Source: Kocuria sp.
GTDB taxonomy: Bacteria; Actinomycetota; Actinomycetes; Actinomycetales; Micrococcaceae
Length of the DNA: 50,630 nucleotides
Assembly (NCBI GenBank): GCA_030454085.1
Contig: JAKDJD010000019.1
Location: 1-50,630, forward strand
Direction: 5' to 3'
Under the pieces are notes generated by a model that saw nothing but the letters and a program-made list of their open reading frames with translations, ran no database searches and was not told the DNA's origin. Each line of letters starts with the position of its first letter. Positions within the stretch are counted from its first letter, which is position 1. The translations under genes were made by a program, and so were the position numbers. This document shows, in pieces, positions 35,108-43,446 of the stretch.

Positions 35108-36784
35108 ATGCTGCTTGCAGACGCCAGCTCCGGCATCCGGCTGTCCCTCTCATGGGTCGACTACCTGATGCTCTTCCTCTACTTTGCGACGGTCCTTGCC
35201 ATCGGCATCGCCGCCAAACGCAAGGTCAAGACCAGTATGGACTTCTTCCTCTCGGGGCGGTCCATGCCGGCATGGATCACGGGCCTCGCCTTCGTCTCGG
35301 CCAACCTCGGAGCCACCGAGATTCTGGGGATGGCCGCGAACGGTGCCGAAATCGGTATGGCCACGTTGCACTACTACATCGTCGGCGCGGTTCCGGCGAT
35401 GGTCTTCCTCGGTCTCGTGATGATGCCCTTCTACTACGGGTCCAAGGTTCGCTCGGTCCCGCAGTTCATGCTGCGGCGTTTCGGGAAGCCGGCCCACGTG
35501 GTCAACTCGATCGCCTTCGCGATTTCCAACGTGCTCATCGCAGGGATCAACCTCTACGCCATGGCCATCATCATCGAGGCCATGCTTGGCTGGCCCCAGT
35601 GGGTAGCCATCATCATCTCGGCAGGCTTCGTGCTCCTGTACATCACCCTGGGCGGTCTGTCCGGAGCGATCTACAACGAGGTCATGCAGTTCTTCGTGAT
35701 CATTGCCGGGCTGGTCCCGCTCACGATCGTCGGCCTGCACCGCGTGCACGGTTGGTCGGGCCTCAAGGAATCCTTGATGCACACCGAGGGTGTCAGCCGA
35801 CTCCACCTCTCCGCCTGGCAGGGCACGGGAATCGGTGACGTCACCAACCCGATCGGTGCCAACTGGCTCGCTATCGTGCTGGGCCTCGGGTTCGTGCTCG
35901 GGTTCGGCTACTGGACTACCAACTTCACCGAGGTTCAGCGGGCTTTCTCGGCGAAGAACATGTCGGCTGCTCGCCGCACACCGTTGATCGGCGCCTTCCC
36001 GAAATTGTTCATCCCCTTCATCGTGGTGGTGCCCGGCCTGATCGCCGCGGCAACGGTCGGTAACCAGTTTGCCGACGGCTCGCTGACCTACAACGAGGCG
36101 ATCCCGAAGCTCATCCAGATGTACCTGCCCAACGGCGTCCTGGGTGTCGCGGTCACGGGTCTCATGGCCTCGTTCATGGCCGGTATGGCCGCCAACGTCT
36201 CCAGCTTCAACACGGTGTTCACGTACGACCTCTGGCAGGAGTACATCAAGCCCAAGATGCCGGACGACTACTACCTGTCCGTGGGCCGTTGGATCACGGC
36301 GATCGGCGTCGTCGTCGGAATCGCCACGGCGTTCCTGGCAGCGCAGTTCGGCAACATCATGACCTACATGCAGACGTTGTTCTCCTTCTTCAATGCCCCA
36401 TTGTTCGGTGTGTTCATCCTGGGTCTCCTGTGGAAGAAGATGACTCCCGCGGCGGGCCTGTGGGGGTACCTCGCCGGCATCGTGGCGCCCACGATCGTGT
36501 GGATCGCGTATCTCAACAACGAGTCGCTCTTCGGCTCGGCGACGGCCGAAACGATGTACGGAGCCATTTGGTCCTTCGTCGCGGTGATCGTGGTTTCGGT
36601 GGTTGTCACGCTGTTCACCAAACCCAAGCCGGTGGAAGAGCTGAAGGGGCTTGTCTACGGCATCGGTACGCTGGACATGAAGTCCGACGTCGTCGCGGGC
36701 GACGCCGCGTGGTACCGATCGCCGGCGCTCCTGGGCACCGGAGCCCTGGTGCTTTGCGTCCTGCTCTACCTGCCCTTCCTGTAA
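35108..36784 (+). CDS. Sodium:solute symporter, probable galactose transporter
   Basis: The 558-residue SSS-family permease (SGLT fold) has 13-14 hydrophobic segments. Family marks include DFFLSGRSMPAWITGLAFVSANLGATEILGM near the N-terminus, GLSGAIYNEVMQFF, and GLMASFMAGMAANVSSFNTVFTYDLW. The ATG at 35108 has CAGGAGG 6 nt upstream; a longer frame to 34964 includes the promoter and is rejected. The context (galM, galK, galT, DeoR) points to galactose or a related aldose imported with sodium. A small membrane protein gene follows after about 27 nt. Confidence 0.92.
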   Translation: MLLADASSGIRLSLSWVDYLMLFLYFATVLAIGIAAKRKVKTSMDFFLSGRSMPAWITGLAFVSANLGATEILGMAANGAEIGMATLHYYIVGAVPAMVFLGLVMMPFYYGSKVRSVPQFMLRRFGKPAHVVNSIAFAISNVLIAGINLYAMAIIIEAMLGWPQWVAIIISAGFVLLYITLGGLSGAIYNEVMQFFVIIAGLVPLTIVGLHRVHGWSGLKESLMHTEGVSRLHLSAWQGTGIGDVTNPIGANWLAIVLGLGFVLGFGYWTTNFTEVQRAFSAKNMSAARRTPLIGAFPKLFIPFIVVVPGLIAAATVGNQFADGSLTYNEAIPKLIQMYLPNGVLGVAVTGLMASFMAGMAANVSSFNTVFTYDLWQEYIKPKMPDDYYLSVGRWITAIGVVVGIATAFLAAQFGNIMTYMQTLFSFFNAPLFGVFILGLLWKKMTPAAGLWGYLAGIVAPTIVWIAYLNNESLFGSATAETMYGAIWSFVAVIVVSVVVTLFTKPKPVEELKGLVYGIGTLDMKSDVVAGDAAWYRSPALLGTGALVLCVLLYLPFL

Positions 36785-36811
36785 GAATTCGCATCGACGA
36801 GGAGAAACATC

Positions 36812-37156
36812 ATGAACGAGAACTCGAAGGAGAGTCCGGACCTCGTGCAGCTCAGCGAGGCGGAGAAGAAGAAGCTCATCCGGTCGACCCGTCGAACGGA
36901 TCTGCGCAGGATCATCGGCGGGCTGTTCCTGATCTACGGCGTCCTGGTGACGATCATGGGAATCGTGGATCCGGCCACGGATGCCGCGAAGACCGGAGGC
37001 CTGCACATCAACCTGTGGACCGGTATCTCGATGCTCGTGGCGGGAGGGCTGTTCTTCCTGTGGGACAAACTCGCACCGGTGCCTGAGGAAGACATCGTGG
37101 CCAGCGCCGAGTCCGTCGAGATCAAGAAGGCGGAAGGCGAAGGGAAGCTGGGCTGA
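36812..37156 (+). CDS. Small membrane protein coupled to the symporter
   Basis: The 114-residue protein has a charged, Lys/Arg-rich N-terminal segment (about 1-33), two hydrophobic helices (about 34-53 and 68-86) and an acidic tail. GAGGAG lies upstream. It sits between the symporter (27 nt) and galM (TGATG, 1-nt overlap), so it is made with the transport and mutarotation enzymes. It could be an accessory subunit of the symporter, as small proteins are for some secondary transporters. I know no named family for it. Confidence 0.8.
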   Translation: MNENSKESPDLVQLSEAEKKKLIRSTRRTDLRRIIGGLFLIYGVLVTIMGIVDPATDAAKTGGLHINLWTGISMLVAGGLFFLWDKLAPVPEEDIVASAESVEIKKAEGEGKLG

Positions 37157-38094
37157 TGTCCGGCCTGCAGGGAACCATCCGTACGATCTCCGCCGGGGGC
37201 TACTCGGCGGAGATTGCGGAGGTCGGCGCCAGCCTTGTGTCCCTGCGCGGTTTCCGGGGCCATCTGGTCCGGCGCACCCCACCGGAAGGGCTGCGTCCCG
37301 GGTGCAATGGCGCGATCCTTGCTCCGTGGCCCAACCGTCTTCGGGACGGGCGCTATGAATTCGACGGCGAGACCCACCAACTGCCCCTGACGGAGCCCGA
37401 ACGAGGGAATGCCGCCCACGGGTTGGTCCTGTGGGAACGGTGGGACGTCGTCGCGCATCACCCGCATGAGCTCGTGATGAGCCTGGATCTGGTTCCCCAA
37501 CCCGGGTACCCCTTCTCTCTCGGCCTGGAGGTCGTCTACTCCCTCTCCGCGAGCGGCCTCGAATGCCGTGTGACGACCACGAACACCGGGGGTCGTCCGG
37601 CTCCTTACGCCGTCGCCGGCCACCCCTACCTCGTGGCGGACGGGTCCGAGGGCAGCACGTCCGACGCGATCGGCGACTGGACCTTGACCGTCCCGGCATC
37701 GTCGTACGTCGAGACGGATCCCGAGCGGCTTCTGCCCCGCGGCGTTCACCCGGTCGAGGGAACCGCCTACGACTTTCGCGCGGGCCGGCGTCTCGGCCGG
37801 GAGCCTTACGACGTCGCCCTGGGCGATCCGGAACGGAGCCCTGACGAGCGGTTCGCCTGTTCGCTCAGCACAGCGACGGGTGACGGGGTTCTCCTGGAGT
37901 GCGATGCCGAGGCCTCGTGGATCCAGGTGTACACGGACGACCAGGCTCCCGGTGAGGCCGGGCGGCGGGCCGTCGCCGTGGAACCCATGACCGCGCCCGC
38001 CGACTCGTTCCGCTCGGGCCGCGACCTGGTCACTCTCGAATCCGGTCAGCGGCACAGCGTCGCCTGGCGGATCCGCGACCTGAGGACGAAGTAA
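37156..38094 (+). CDS. galM: Aldose 1-epimerase (galactose mutarotase)
   Basis: The 312-residue protein interconverts beta- and alpha-anomers of galactose, supplying the alpha form to GalK. NGAILAPWPNRLRDGRYEFDG and NAAHGLVLWERW hold the conserved Arg and the His after Ala-Ala, and PYAVAGHPYLV carries the catalytic-type His. VAVEPMTAPADSF contains the conserved Glu. It is the third gene of the symporter operon and its start overlaps the previous stop. It belongs to the aldose-epimerase group found in actinobacterial sugar operons; galactose specificity comes from context. Confidence 0.93.
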   Translation: MSGLQGTIRTISAGGYSAEIAEVGASLVSLRGFRGHLVRRTPPEGLRPGCNGAILAPWPNRLRDGRYEFDGETHQLPLTEPERGNAAHGLVLWERWDVVAHHPHELVMSLDLVPQPGYPFSLGLEVVYSLSASGLECRVTTTNTGGRPAPYAVAGHPYLVADGSEGSTSDAIGDWTLTVPASSYVETDPERLLPRGVHPVEGTAYDFRAGRRLGREPYDVALGDPERSPDERFACSLSTATGDGVLLECDAEASWIQVYTDDQAPGEAGRRAVAVEPMTAPADSFRSGRDLVTLESGQRHSVAWRIRDLRTK

Positions 38095-38301
38095 AGAACC
38101 GGCCTGATTTCCGTGGGGCCTGGTCTGCGGGTCGAGGTGGCAGTCCCGTGCGGTTTTCGCGGCCAAATTTGCAGAATGCTGCCACCTCACCACCACCTCG
38201 CGCGTGGGCAGTCGCCGTTGGCGCACTTCATCGCCGCCTCGAAGGGTTCCCGAGGGGGTTCCCGACGACGTCGTGTACGTCCGGGGCGCTATTTGGTGGG
38301 C

Positions 38302-38386
38302 GTTACCCGATGGGGAGGCGTTTTCCGCCGTTAGGTGGCGTCTCAACCCCCACCTAACGGCGGAAACATCCACTGAATCGGGCAAC
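38302..38386. repeat. Palindromic intergenic repeat, locus 2
   Basis: A perfect 17-bp inverted repeat (38322-38338 and 38350-38366, loop of 11 nt) is nested in an outer pair GTTACCCGAT (38302-38311) and ATCGGGCAAC (38377-38386), with one mismatch. The core TTTTCCGCCGTTAGGTGG is identical to 21687-21704. The structure resembles REP/BIME-type elements or a short MITE. It could also terminate galM transcription. Confidence 0.75.
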
Positions 38387-38525
38387 CCCCACCCAACTCG
38401 AGGTGGTGGTCGGCCCAACCCCAAGGAATGGGCAGCATTTTCGGCATCACGCGCCTCGCCGGCCCATCCAAGACTTGACCATGAAACGACGAAACTCTCG
38501 GCCCGTCACCGCGCCGAGAAAGGTA

Positions 38526-38546
38526 GTACACGATATAATTGTGCAC
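38526..38546 (+). promoter_or_regulatory. Candidate regulated promoter/operator of the crtYc operon
   Basis: GTACAC and GTGCAC flank an AT-rich centre that contains a perfect TATAAT (38534-38539), unusual in this GC-rich DNA. The two halves form an imperfect dyad of about 21 nt. There is no good -35 hexamer at the expected distance, so an activator or a repressor covering the -10 box is plausible. It is about 200 nt before crtYc. Confidence 0.45.
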
Positions 38547-38609
38547 GTGGGATATTGCTCGGCGGTGACGTCCCCTCCAGGCCCGAAAAGGAACCAGGAA
38601 GGCCGAAAC

Positions 38610-38654
38610 ATGATTCTGACCAGGCGCTCTTTGCTACCGTGGTGCTATGTTTGA
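38610..38654 (+). CDS. Possible leader peptide upstream of crtYc
   Basis: AGGAAGG, 7 nt and then ATG open a 14-residue frame, MILTRRSLLPWCYV, ending in TGA 87 nt before crtYc. The ribosome binding site is better than that of crtYc itself. It lies between the proposed promoter and crtYc, so it would be in the 5' leader. Whether it is translated or regulatory is unknown. Confidence 0.3.
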   Translation: MILTRRSLLPWCYV

Positions 38655-38741
38655 CGCCACATGGCGGTCGAAAACAACCGCAGACATCGGTGCATTGGGC
38701 ACGTCGCTGAGTACCCGAACCGTCGGAAAGCGGTGCATGTG

Positions 38742-39098
38742 ATGCAGCCCTGGACGTACCTGATTGTTCTGGGAATCTGTCTCGCCCTGACGCTGCCCCT
38801 CGAATTCGTTTTCCGGTTGCGGGTTTATCGCAATCCGTTGAGGTTGCTCCTGGTCTTGGTTCCTGTGGTCCTGATCTTCTCCGTGTGGGACACCATCGCC
38901 GTCGGACGCGATTACTGGACCTACGACCCCTTGCAGACCCTCGCAGTAGAGCTTCCTGGCGGGTTGCCCCTCGAGGAGGTCCTCTTCTTTGTGGCCATCC
39001 CGATATGCGCCGTGCTGACTTACGAATCCGTGGAGCGCGTCACCGTCCTGGTGCGCAGGATTCTGTCGCGGTCGAAGGGTAGGGACAAGGATGCCTGA
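38742..39098 (+). CDS. crtYc: Lycopene cyclase subunit CrtYc
   Basis: The 118-residue membrane protein has three hydrophobic helices and is the first half of the heterodimeric lycopene cyclase, which forms cyclic end groups on lycopene. The family block is VWDTIAVGRDYWTYDP followed by GLPLEEVLFFVAIPICAVLTYE. I use ATG 38742; GTG 38739, 8 nt after GGAAAG, is an equal alternative, and the frame open to 38661 looks non-coding. It overlaps crtYd by 8 nt. With no lycopene elongase nearby, beta-ring formation is the likely activity. Confidence 0.93.
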   Translation: MQPWTYLIVLGICLALTLPLEFVFRLRVYRNPLRLLLVLVPVVLIFSVWDTIAVGRDYWTYDPLQTLAVELPGGLPLEEVLFFVAIPICAVLTYESVERVTVLVRRILSRSKGRDKDA

Positions 39099-39453
39099 AT
39101 ACACGATCGGGACGGTCCTGACCATGATTGCGGTGATCGCGATCGAACTCTTCTGGCTGAAGACCGGCATCTTCCGTTCGCTCAATTACTGGCTGGCCAT
39201 GGCCGTGATGTTTGCATTCCAAATACCCATGGACGGTTTTCTCACCCGCCTGTCGAACCCGATCGTTCGGTACAACCCGGACCAGTTCCTCGGTATTCGG
39301 TGGCCCCTCGATATCCCGATCGAAGATTTCGGATTCGGGTTCGCGATGATGACGCTGACGCTGATGCTGTGGACCGCCTTGCGCCGATCGCGGCGAGACC
39401 CCGGCCAGGGCCCGCAGCACGAGGAAGGTTCTCATGAGTCCAAACATTCGTGA
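39091..39453 (+). CDS. crtYd: Lycopene cyclase subunit CrtYd
   Basis: The 120-residue second half of the heterodimeric cyclase has three hydrophobic helices. PIVRYNPDQFLGIRWPLDIPIEDFGFGFAMM is the diagnostic segment. The tail beyond residue about 103 is charged and probably cytosolic. It overlaps crtYc by 8 nt and crtU by 20 nt, a tight coupling that should keep the subunits balanced. It is inferred to give beta-carotene with CrtYc, because CrtU downstream needs beta-rings. Confidence 0.93.
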   Translation: MPEYTIGTVLTMIAVIAIELFWLKTGIFRSLNYWLAMAVMFAFQIPMDGFLTRLSNPIVRYNPDQFLGIRWPLDIPIEDFGFGFAMMTLTLMLWTALRRSRRDPGQGPQHEEGSHESKHS

Positions 39454-41002
39454 CGACAAGGCACAGAGAATCCCTGCGCCCGAAGGTGCCGACAAGGTCG
39501 CCGAAGCTCGCTCCGTCTTGGTGGTCGGCGGCGGAATCGCCGGCCTGTCCGCGGCCACCGGCCTCGCGGAACGCGGTGTCGATGTCACCGTGGTCGAGCC
39601 GCAACGGCAACTCGGCGGGCGGGTTCGGTCCTGGCATGTCGACGGCGCCGCGGGCCCGGTGACGATGAGTCGCGGCTTCCACGCGTTCTTCCGCCAGTAC
39701 TACAATCTTCGCGCGTTGTTGGACCGGATCCCTTCGTCAGACCCTCTGCGTGCCGTGCCCGACTACCCGCTCAGGTCCTCCGACGGGCTCGCGGATTCCT
39801 TCGCCCGTATCCCTCGGACCCCGCCTTGGAGCTTCATCGGGTTCGTGCTGCAGAGCCCCAGTTTTCGCCTGCGTGATCTGCCCGGGGTCGACCTCGATAC
39901 GGCTCTGTCCTTGCTCGACGTCGACTTCCCGGAAACCTTCCGACGCCACGACGGACAGAGCGCCCAGGAATTCCTGGACCGTCTGGGCTTCCCGGAACGG
40001 GCCAGGCACTTGGCCCTCGAAGTCTTCGCCCGCAGCTTCTTCGCGAATCCGACCGATTTCTCTGCCGGCGAGATGCTCGCGATGTTCCACACCTATTTCC
40101 TGGGATCGTCCGAGGGTCTCCTCTTCGACACGGCGTCCGACGACTTCGACACCGCTCTGTGGAAGCCCCTGGGGGACTATCTCTCCGGGCTGGGCGTGCG
40201 GCGTCTGCGAACGCGCGTCGAGTCGCTGGCCATGAAATCCGAGGGCGCGATGGTCCACATGGAGGACGGCGCGACTCGGGAGTACGACGCCGTCGTGCTG
40301 GCCGCGGGGCCGGGGGCAACCCGGCGCCTGGGGTCGGAAACGACGGGCGTGGACGACTCCGCGTGGACCGAACGCATGGCCTCGATCCGGCAGGCGCCGC
40401 CCTTCGCGGTCTGGCGGCTATGGATGGACCGAAAGGTCAATGCGTCGCGCCCCGCTTTTCTCGGTACCGCAGGATTCGGCCCGCTCGACAACGTCAGTGT
40501 TCTCGAACGGTTCGAGGAAGGGGCCGCTCAGTGGAGCGAGGCGCATGGCGGCAGCGTCGTCGAGCTCCACGCATATGCCCTCGACGAGCCCGTGAACAGG
40601 GAATCGCTCCGGCGTCGCTTGCGTGACGAACTCGCGAGGGTCTACCCGGAAACCCGACTCTCGGGTGTCCTCGAAGACAACTTGCTGATCGAACGGGACT
40701 GCCCTCTCGTCGGGCTGGAACCGTGGGACGAGAGACCGAGCGTGAACACACCGCATCCCCACTTGGTGCTCGCGGGCGACACGATCCGGTGCGAATATCC
40801 CGTCGCGTTGATGGAACGGGCCGCGACCACGGGATGGCAAGCCGCGAACGAACTCTTGGGCCGATGGTCCGTGCGCGGCCACGAGCTCTGGACGCCCCCG
40901 CTGACTTCCCGTCATGCCTATCCGGGAGCTCTTCGTTCCCTGCTGGAAGCCGGTGAGCGATTGCGTCATCCCAGGCGGGCCGGCAGGGGCAGCCATCGCT
41001 GA
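39434..41002 (+). CDS. crtU: Carotenoid desaturase/methyltransferase (isorenieratene synthase)
   Basis: The 522-residue FAD protein converts the beta-ionone rings of beta-carotene into aromatic chi-rings by desaturation with a methyl shift, giving isorenieratene. The dinucleotide motif is GGGIAGLSAATGLAERG (32-48). VTMSRGFHAFFRQYYNLRALL is typical of CrtU rather than CrtI. The C-terminal FAD segment is LVLAGDTIRCEYPVALMERAATTGW. GAGGAAGG lies 5 nt before the ATG. It is the third gene of the crtYc-Yd-U-E-P450 run. Confidence 0.9.
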   Translation: MSPNIRDDKAQRIPAPEGADKVAEARSVLVVGGGIAGLSAATGLAERGVDVTVVEPQRQLGGRVRSWHVDGAAGPVTMSRGFHAFFRQYYNLRALLDRIPSSDPLRAVPDYPLRSSDGLADSFARIPRTPPWSFIGFVLQSPSFRLRDLPGVDLDTALSLLDVDFPETFRRHDGQSAQEFLDRLGFPERARHLALEVFARSFFANPTDFSAGEMLAMFHTYFLGSSEGLLFDTASDDFDTALWKPLGDYLSGLGVRRLRTRVESLAMKSEGAMVHMEDGATREYDAVVLAAGPGATRRLGSETTGVDDSAWTERMASIRQAPPFAVWRLWMDRKVNASRPAFLGTAGFGPLDNVSVLERFEEGAAQWSEAHGGSVVELHAYALDEPVNRESLRRRLRDELARVYPETRLSGVLEDNLLIERDCPLVGLEPWDERPSVNTPHPHLVLAGDTIRCEYPVALMERAATTGWQAANELLGRWSVRGHELWTPPLTSRHAYPGALRSLLEAGERLRHPRRAGRGSHR

Positions 41003-41086
41003 GAACTTTGCACCGGAATGCACGCGGTCGACGTCTGGTTCAAACGTCGACCGGCCACCACGAACCACGAACCACACGGAGCACCC

Positions 41087-42190
41087 ATGAGCGCAGTATC
41101 ATCGACCACCGGCCCGCCCGGGGCGCACAGAAGCGGCATTCCCGTGACCGAGGGCGACGTCGAAGCCATTGACCAGCGGCTCAAGCAAGTTCTCGCGGCC
41201 GCCGCGCACCGCTTGCCGACCATGACCCGGCCCCTCATCGATCTGTTCGACGGTTTGGAGGCAATGGCCCTCGACGGCAAGAAGGTGCGTCCGCTGTTGC
41301 TGATGAGGACCTTCCGCGACCTGGGCGGAGTCGATGCGGCGTCGGCGGTGGAAGCGGCATGCGCTTCCGAGCTGCTGCACCTCGCGCTGCTCGCGCACGA
41401 CGACGTCATCGACGGCGACCTGTACCGGCGCGGCGCCCCGAACATCTACGGCCGCTTCCATGCGGATGCGCTGGACCGGGGCGGCACGCCCCAACAAGCG
41501 GATACCTGGGGGAAGGCCTCGGCGATTCTTGCCGGTGACATCCTGTTGTCGGCGGCACAAGGTCTCCTCGCCCGATTGGATGTTCCGGAGGAACGACGTC
41601 GGGCCGTACTGGACATTTACGATGAAGCGATCCTGCGCAGCGCCTCGGGAGAGCACACCGACGTCTGGTTGGCCCTCGACGCCAAGGAGAACACGACCTC
41701 CACAATCCTGGAGATGATGAAGGACAAGACGGCCGTCTACTCCTTCGAGCTGCCGGTCCGGATCGGCGCGGTCCTGGCGGGCGCGGAGAGCGAGCTCACC
41801 GCGTCCCTCGCGCATATAGGAGGCGATCTGGGCGCGATCTACCAGTTGCGTGATGACCTGCTGGGCGTGTTCGGCGACGAATCGCGGACGGGGAAGTCCG
41901 TGGTCTCGGACCTGCGGGAGGGCAAGCAAACCCTCCTGGTGGCCTATGCCCGGGGTCATGAGGAGTGGAGCGACGTCGAAGAATGCTTCGGCGATCCCGG
42001 CCTGCGGCCCGAAGACGCCGAGAGGATCCGTGCCGTGCTGAGCTCTACCGGGGCGCGTCACCGTGTCGAAAAGCTCATCGAGGACTCCGGCCGCTCGCTG
42101 GAGGTGCGATTGGCCGACTCCGGACTGCCGGGCCGTCTCTGCGAGACGCTCACGGGAATGATTCGGTACAGCGCATCGAGGGTTTCGTGA
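41087..42190 (+). CDS. crtE: Geranylgeranyl diphosphate synthase
   Basis: The 367-residue E-type polyprenyl synthase supplies the C20 precursor for CrtB. The first Asp-rich motif is DDVID (105-109), with LLHLALLAHDD before it. The second is YQLRDDLLGVFGD. GKKVRPLLLM is the substrate-binding block. ATG 41087 has ACGGAG 5 nt upstream; the frame open to 41018 is not credible. Its stop overlaps the P450 start by 4 nt. GGPP rather than a longer chain is inferred from context. Confidence 0.92.
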   Translation: MSAVSSTTGPPGAHRSGIPVTEGDVEAIDQRLKQVLAAAAHRLPTMTRPLIDLFDGLEAMALDGKKVRPLLLMRTFRDLGGVDAASAVEAACASELLHLALLAHDDVIDGDLYRRGAPNIYGRFHADALDRGGTPQQADTWGKASAILAGDILLSAAQGLLARLDVPEERRRAVLDIYDEAILRSASGEHTDVWLALDAKENTTSTILEMMKDKTAVYSFELPVRIGAVLAGAESELTASLAHIGGDLGAIYQLRDDLLGVFGDESRTGKSVVSDLREGKQTLLVAYARGHEEWSDVEECFGDPGLRPEDAERIRAVLSSTGARHRVEKLIEDSGRSLEVRLADSGLPGRLCETLTGMIRYSASRVS

Positions 42191-43446
42191 CACGCGAGGA
42201 GGGCGACGCCGACGGCTCCAGCCGCTCCGACCGCGAAGGGACCGGCCCCGACCAGCGGTGGGCGCAGCCCGCGGACGAGCCCCGGTGCCCGGTCCACGGA
42301 ATACGGCGAGAGAAGCACCGCGTGGTCGTCGGGTCCTACGAGGCGGCACGGCGTTTCCTCCGGCTGGGTCGGGCATCGACCCAGGCGGGATTCACCGCCG
42401 AGCGGATCCCGGACCGGTTGTTCCGGCGTCGCCCGCTGCTCATCTCGGACGGAGAACTGCATGACCGGCAGCGCCGCGAGCTCGCGAGGTTCTTTGCACC
42501 GTCGACCATCGACTCGGAGTACACGTCGACCATCGACGCTCGGGCAGAAGCGCTCGCGAATGATCTGGCCGAGCGCGGGCGAATCCGGCTCGATGAGGAG
42601 AGCCTTCTGTTCTCGGTAGACATAGCGGCCCGGATCGTGGGTCTGACGGCGTCTTCGACCCGGGGGTTGGCTCGGCGACTCGAATTGTTCTTTGACCAAC
42701 CACACGCCGACTACTCACGGCCCGACCTCGGTCGCAGTCGGGCAGACTGGGCGCTCGCCGCGTTCCGCGGGCTCCGCGCCGTGGCCGCACTATACGTTTG
42801 CGATGTGGCCCCGGCGATGCGGAAACATCGGCGTGAGTCCGAACCGGACGTCATGGGATACCTCATGGGCTCGGGCGCCAGCCGCGTGGACATTCTGGTC
42901 GAATGCATGACCTACGGGACCGCGGGAATGGTCACCACGCGAGAATTCATGGTCATGGCATGTTGGCATCTGATGCGTGACCCTGAGCTTTGCGGCCGGT
43001 TCCGTGCCGCCGAGCGGGCGGACCGTGAGAGCATCCTGCGCGAGATCATCCGCCTGGAGCCGGTGGTGGGTCACGTGTACCGACGCGTGGGGGACGCGGA
43101 GGCGAACTCCTCGGAATTTGAGCCTGGAGACCTGATCGACGTCGATGTCCGGGCGGCGAATACGGACCCTGAGCTCACCGGGAAATGCCCGATGCGGCTG
43201 GACCCGGAGAGAAAAGGCGGTCGCGCCCGGGCGGCGGGACTGAGCTTCGGGGCCGGTCCGCACAAGTGCCCCGGCGAGAATCTCGCGATCAGGGAAACCG
43301 ATGCCCTGCTGACGAGGCTACTGGCTATGAACCCGCGGATCGTGAGCGAGCCCGAGATCGAGTGGGACTCGGTCATCGCCGGGTATCGGCTCCGGGGATT
43401 CGTGCTCGACGTCGAGGCGACGGGTCCTCCGCCGAAGAACAGCTAA
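42187..43446 (+). CDS. Cytochrome P450, candidate carotenoid ring hydroxylase
   Basis: The 419-residue soluble P450 is taken from GTG 42187, which overlaps the crtE stop (GTGA) and follows GAGGG. The I-helix motif is AGMVTT (246-251), the ExxR pair is Glu286/Arg289, and the heme loop is FGAGPHKCPG (354-363) with ligand Cys361. By analogy with Brevibacterium, where a P450 in the carotenoid cluster makes 3-hydroxy and 3,3'-dihydroxy-isorenieratene, it probably hydroxylates the aromatic rings. The N-terminal 30 residues are Gly/Asp/Arg-rich and atypical. Electron partners are not encoded nearby. Its stop overlaps that of dedA, tail to tail. Confidence 0.9.
   Translation: MTREEGDADGSSRSDREGTGPDQRWAQPADEPRCPVHGIRREKHRVVVGSYEAARRFLRLGRASTQAGFTAERIPDRLFRRRPLLISDGELHDRQRRELARFFAPSTIDSEYTSTIDARAEALANDLAERGRIRLDEESLLFSVDIAARIVGLTASSTRGLARRLELFFDQPHADYSRPDLGRSRADWALAAFRGLRAVAALYVCDVAPAMRKHRRESEPDVMGYLMGSGASRVDILVECMTYGTAGMVTTREFMVMACWHLMRDPELCGRFRAAERADRESILREIIRLEPVVGHVYRRVGDAEANSSEFEPGDLIDVDVRAANTDPELTGKCPMRLDPERKGGRARAAGLSFGAGPHKCPGENLAIRETDALLTRLLAMNPRIVSEPEIEWDSVIAGYRLRGFVLDVEATGPPPKNS

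Larger units (their letters stand above)
38095..38741. other. Intergenic region with palindrome and crt promoter region
   Basis: About 650 bases lie between galM and crtYc. No conventional gene is seen. The region holds the second copy of the palindromic repeat (38302-38386), a dyad with a perfect TATAAT (38526-38546), and a 14-codon leader-like frame (38610-38654), each listed separately. Confidence 0.6.

Noticed and set aside
35150..37699. 849-codon minus-strand open frame
   Set aside because: It is antisense to the symporter, small membrane protein and galM, all of which have good starts and family motifs.
36934..38424. 496-codon minus-strand open frame across galM and the repeat region
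   Set aside because: It is antisense to galM and the small membrane protein. Its similarity to short frames at 21.7 kb and 38.3 kb comes only from the shared DNA repeat.
38661..38741. Longer CrtYc start at 38661
   Set aside because: The added residues are Arg/His-rich and unlike the family, and there is no suitable ribosome binding site.
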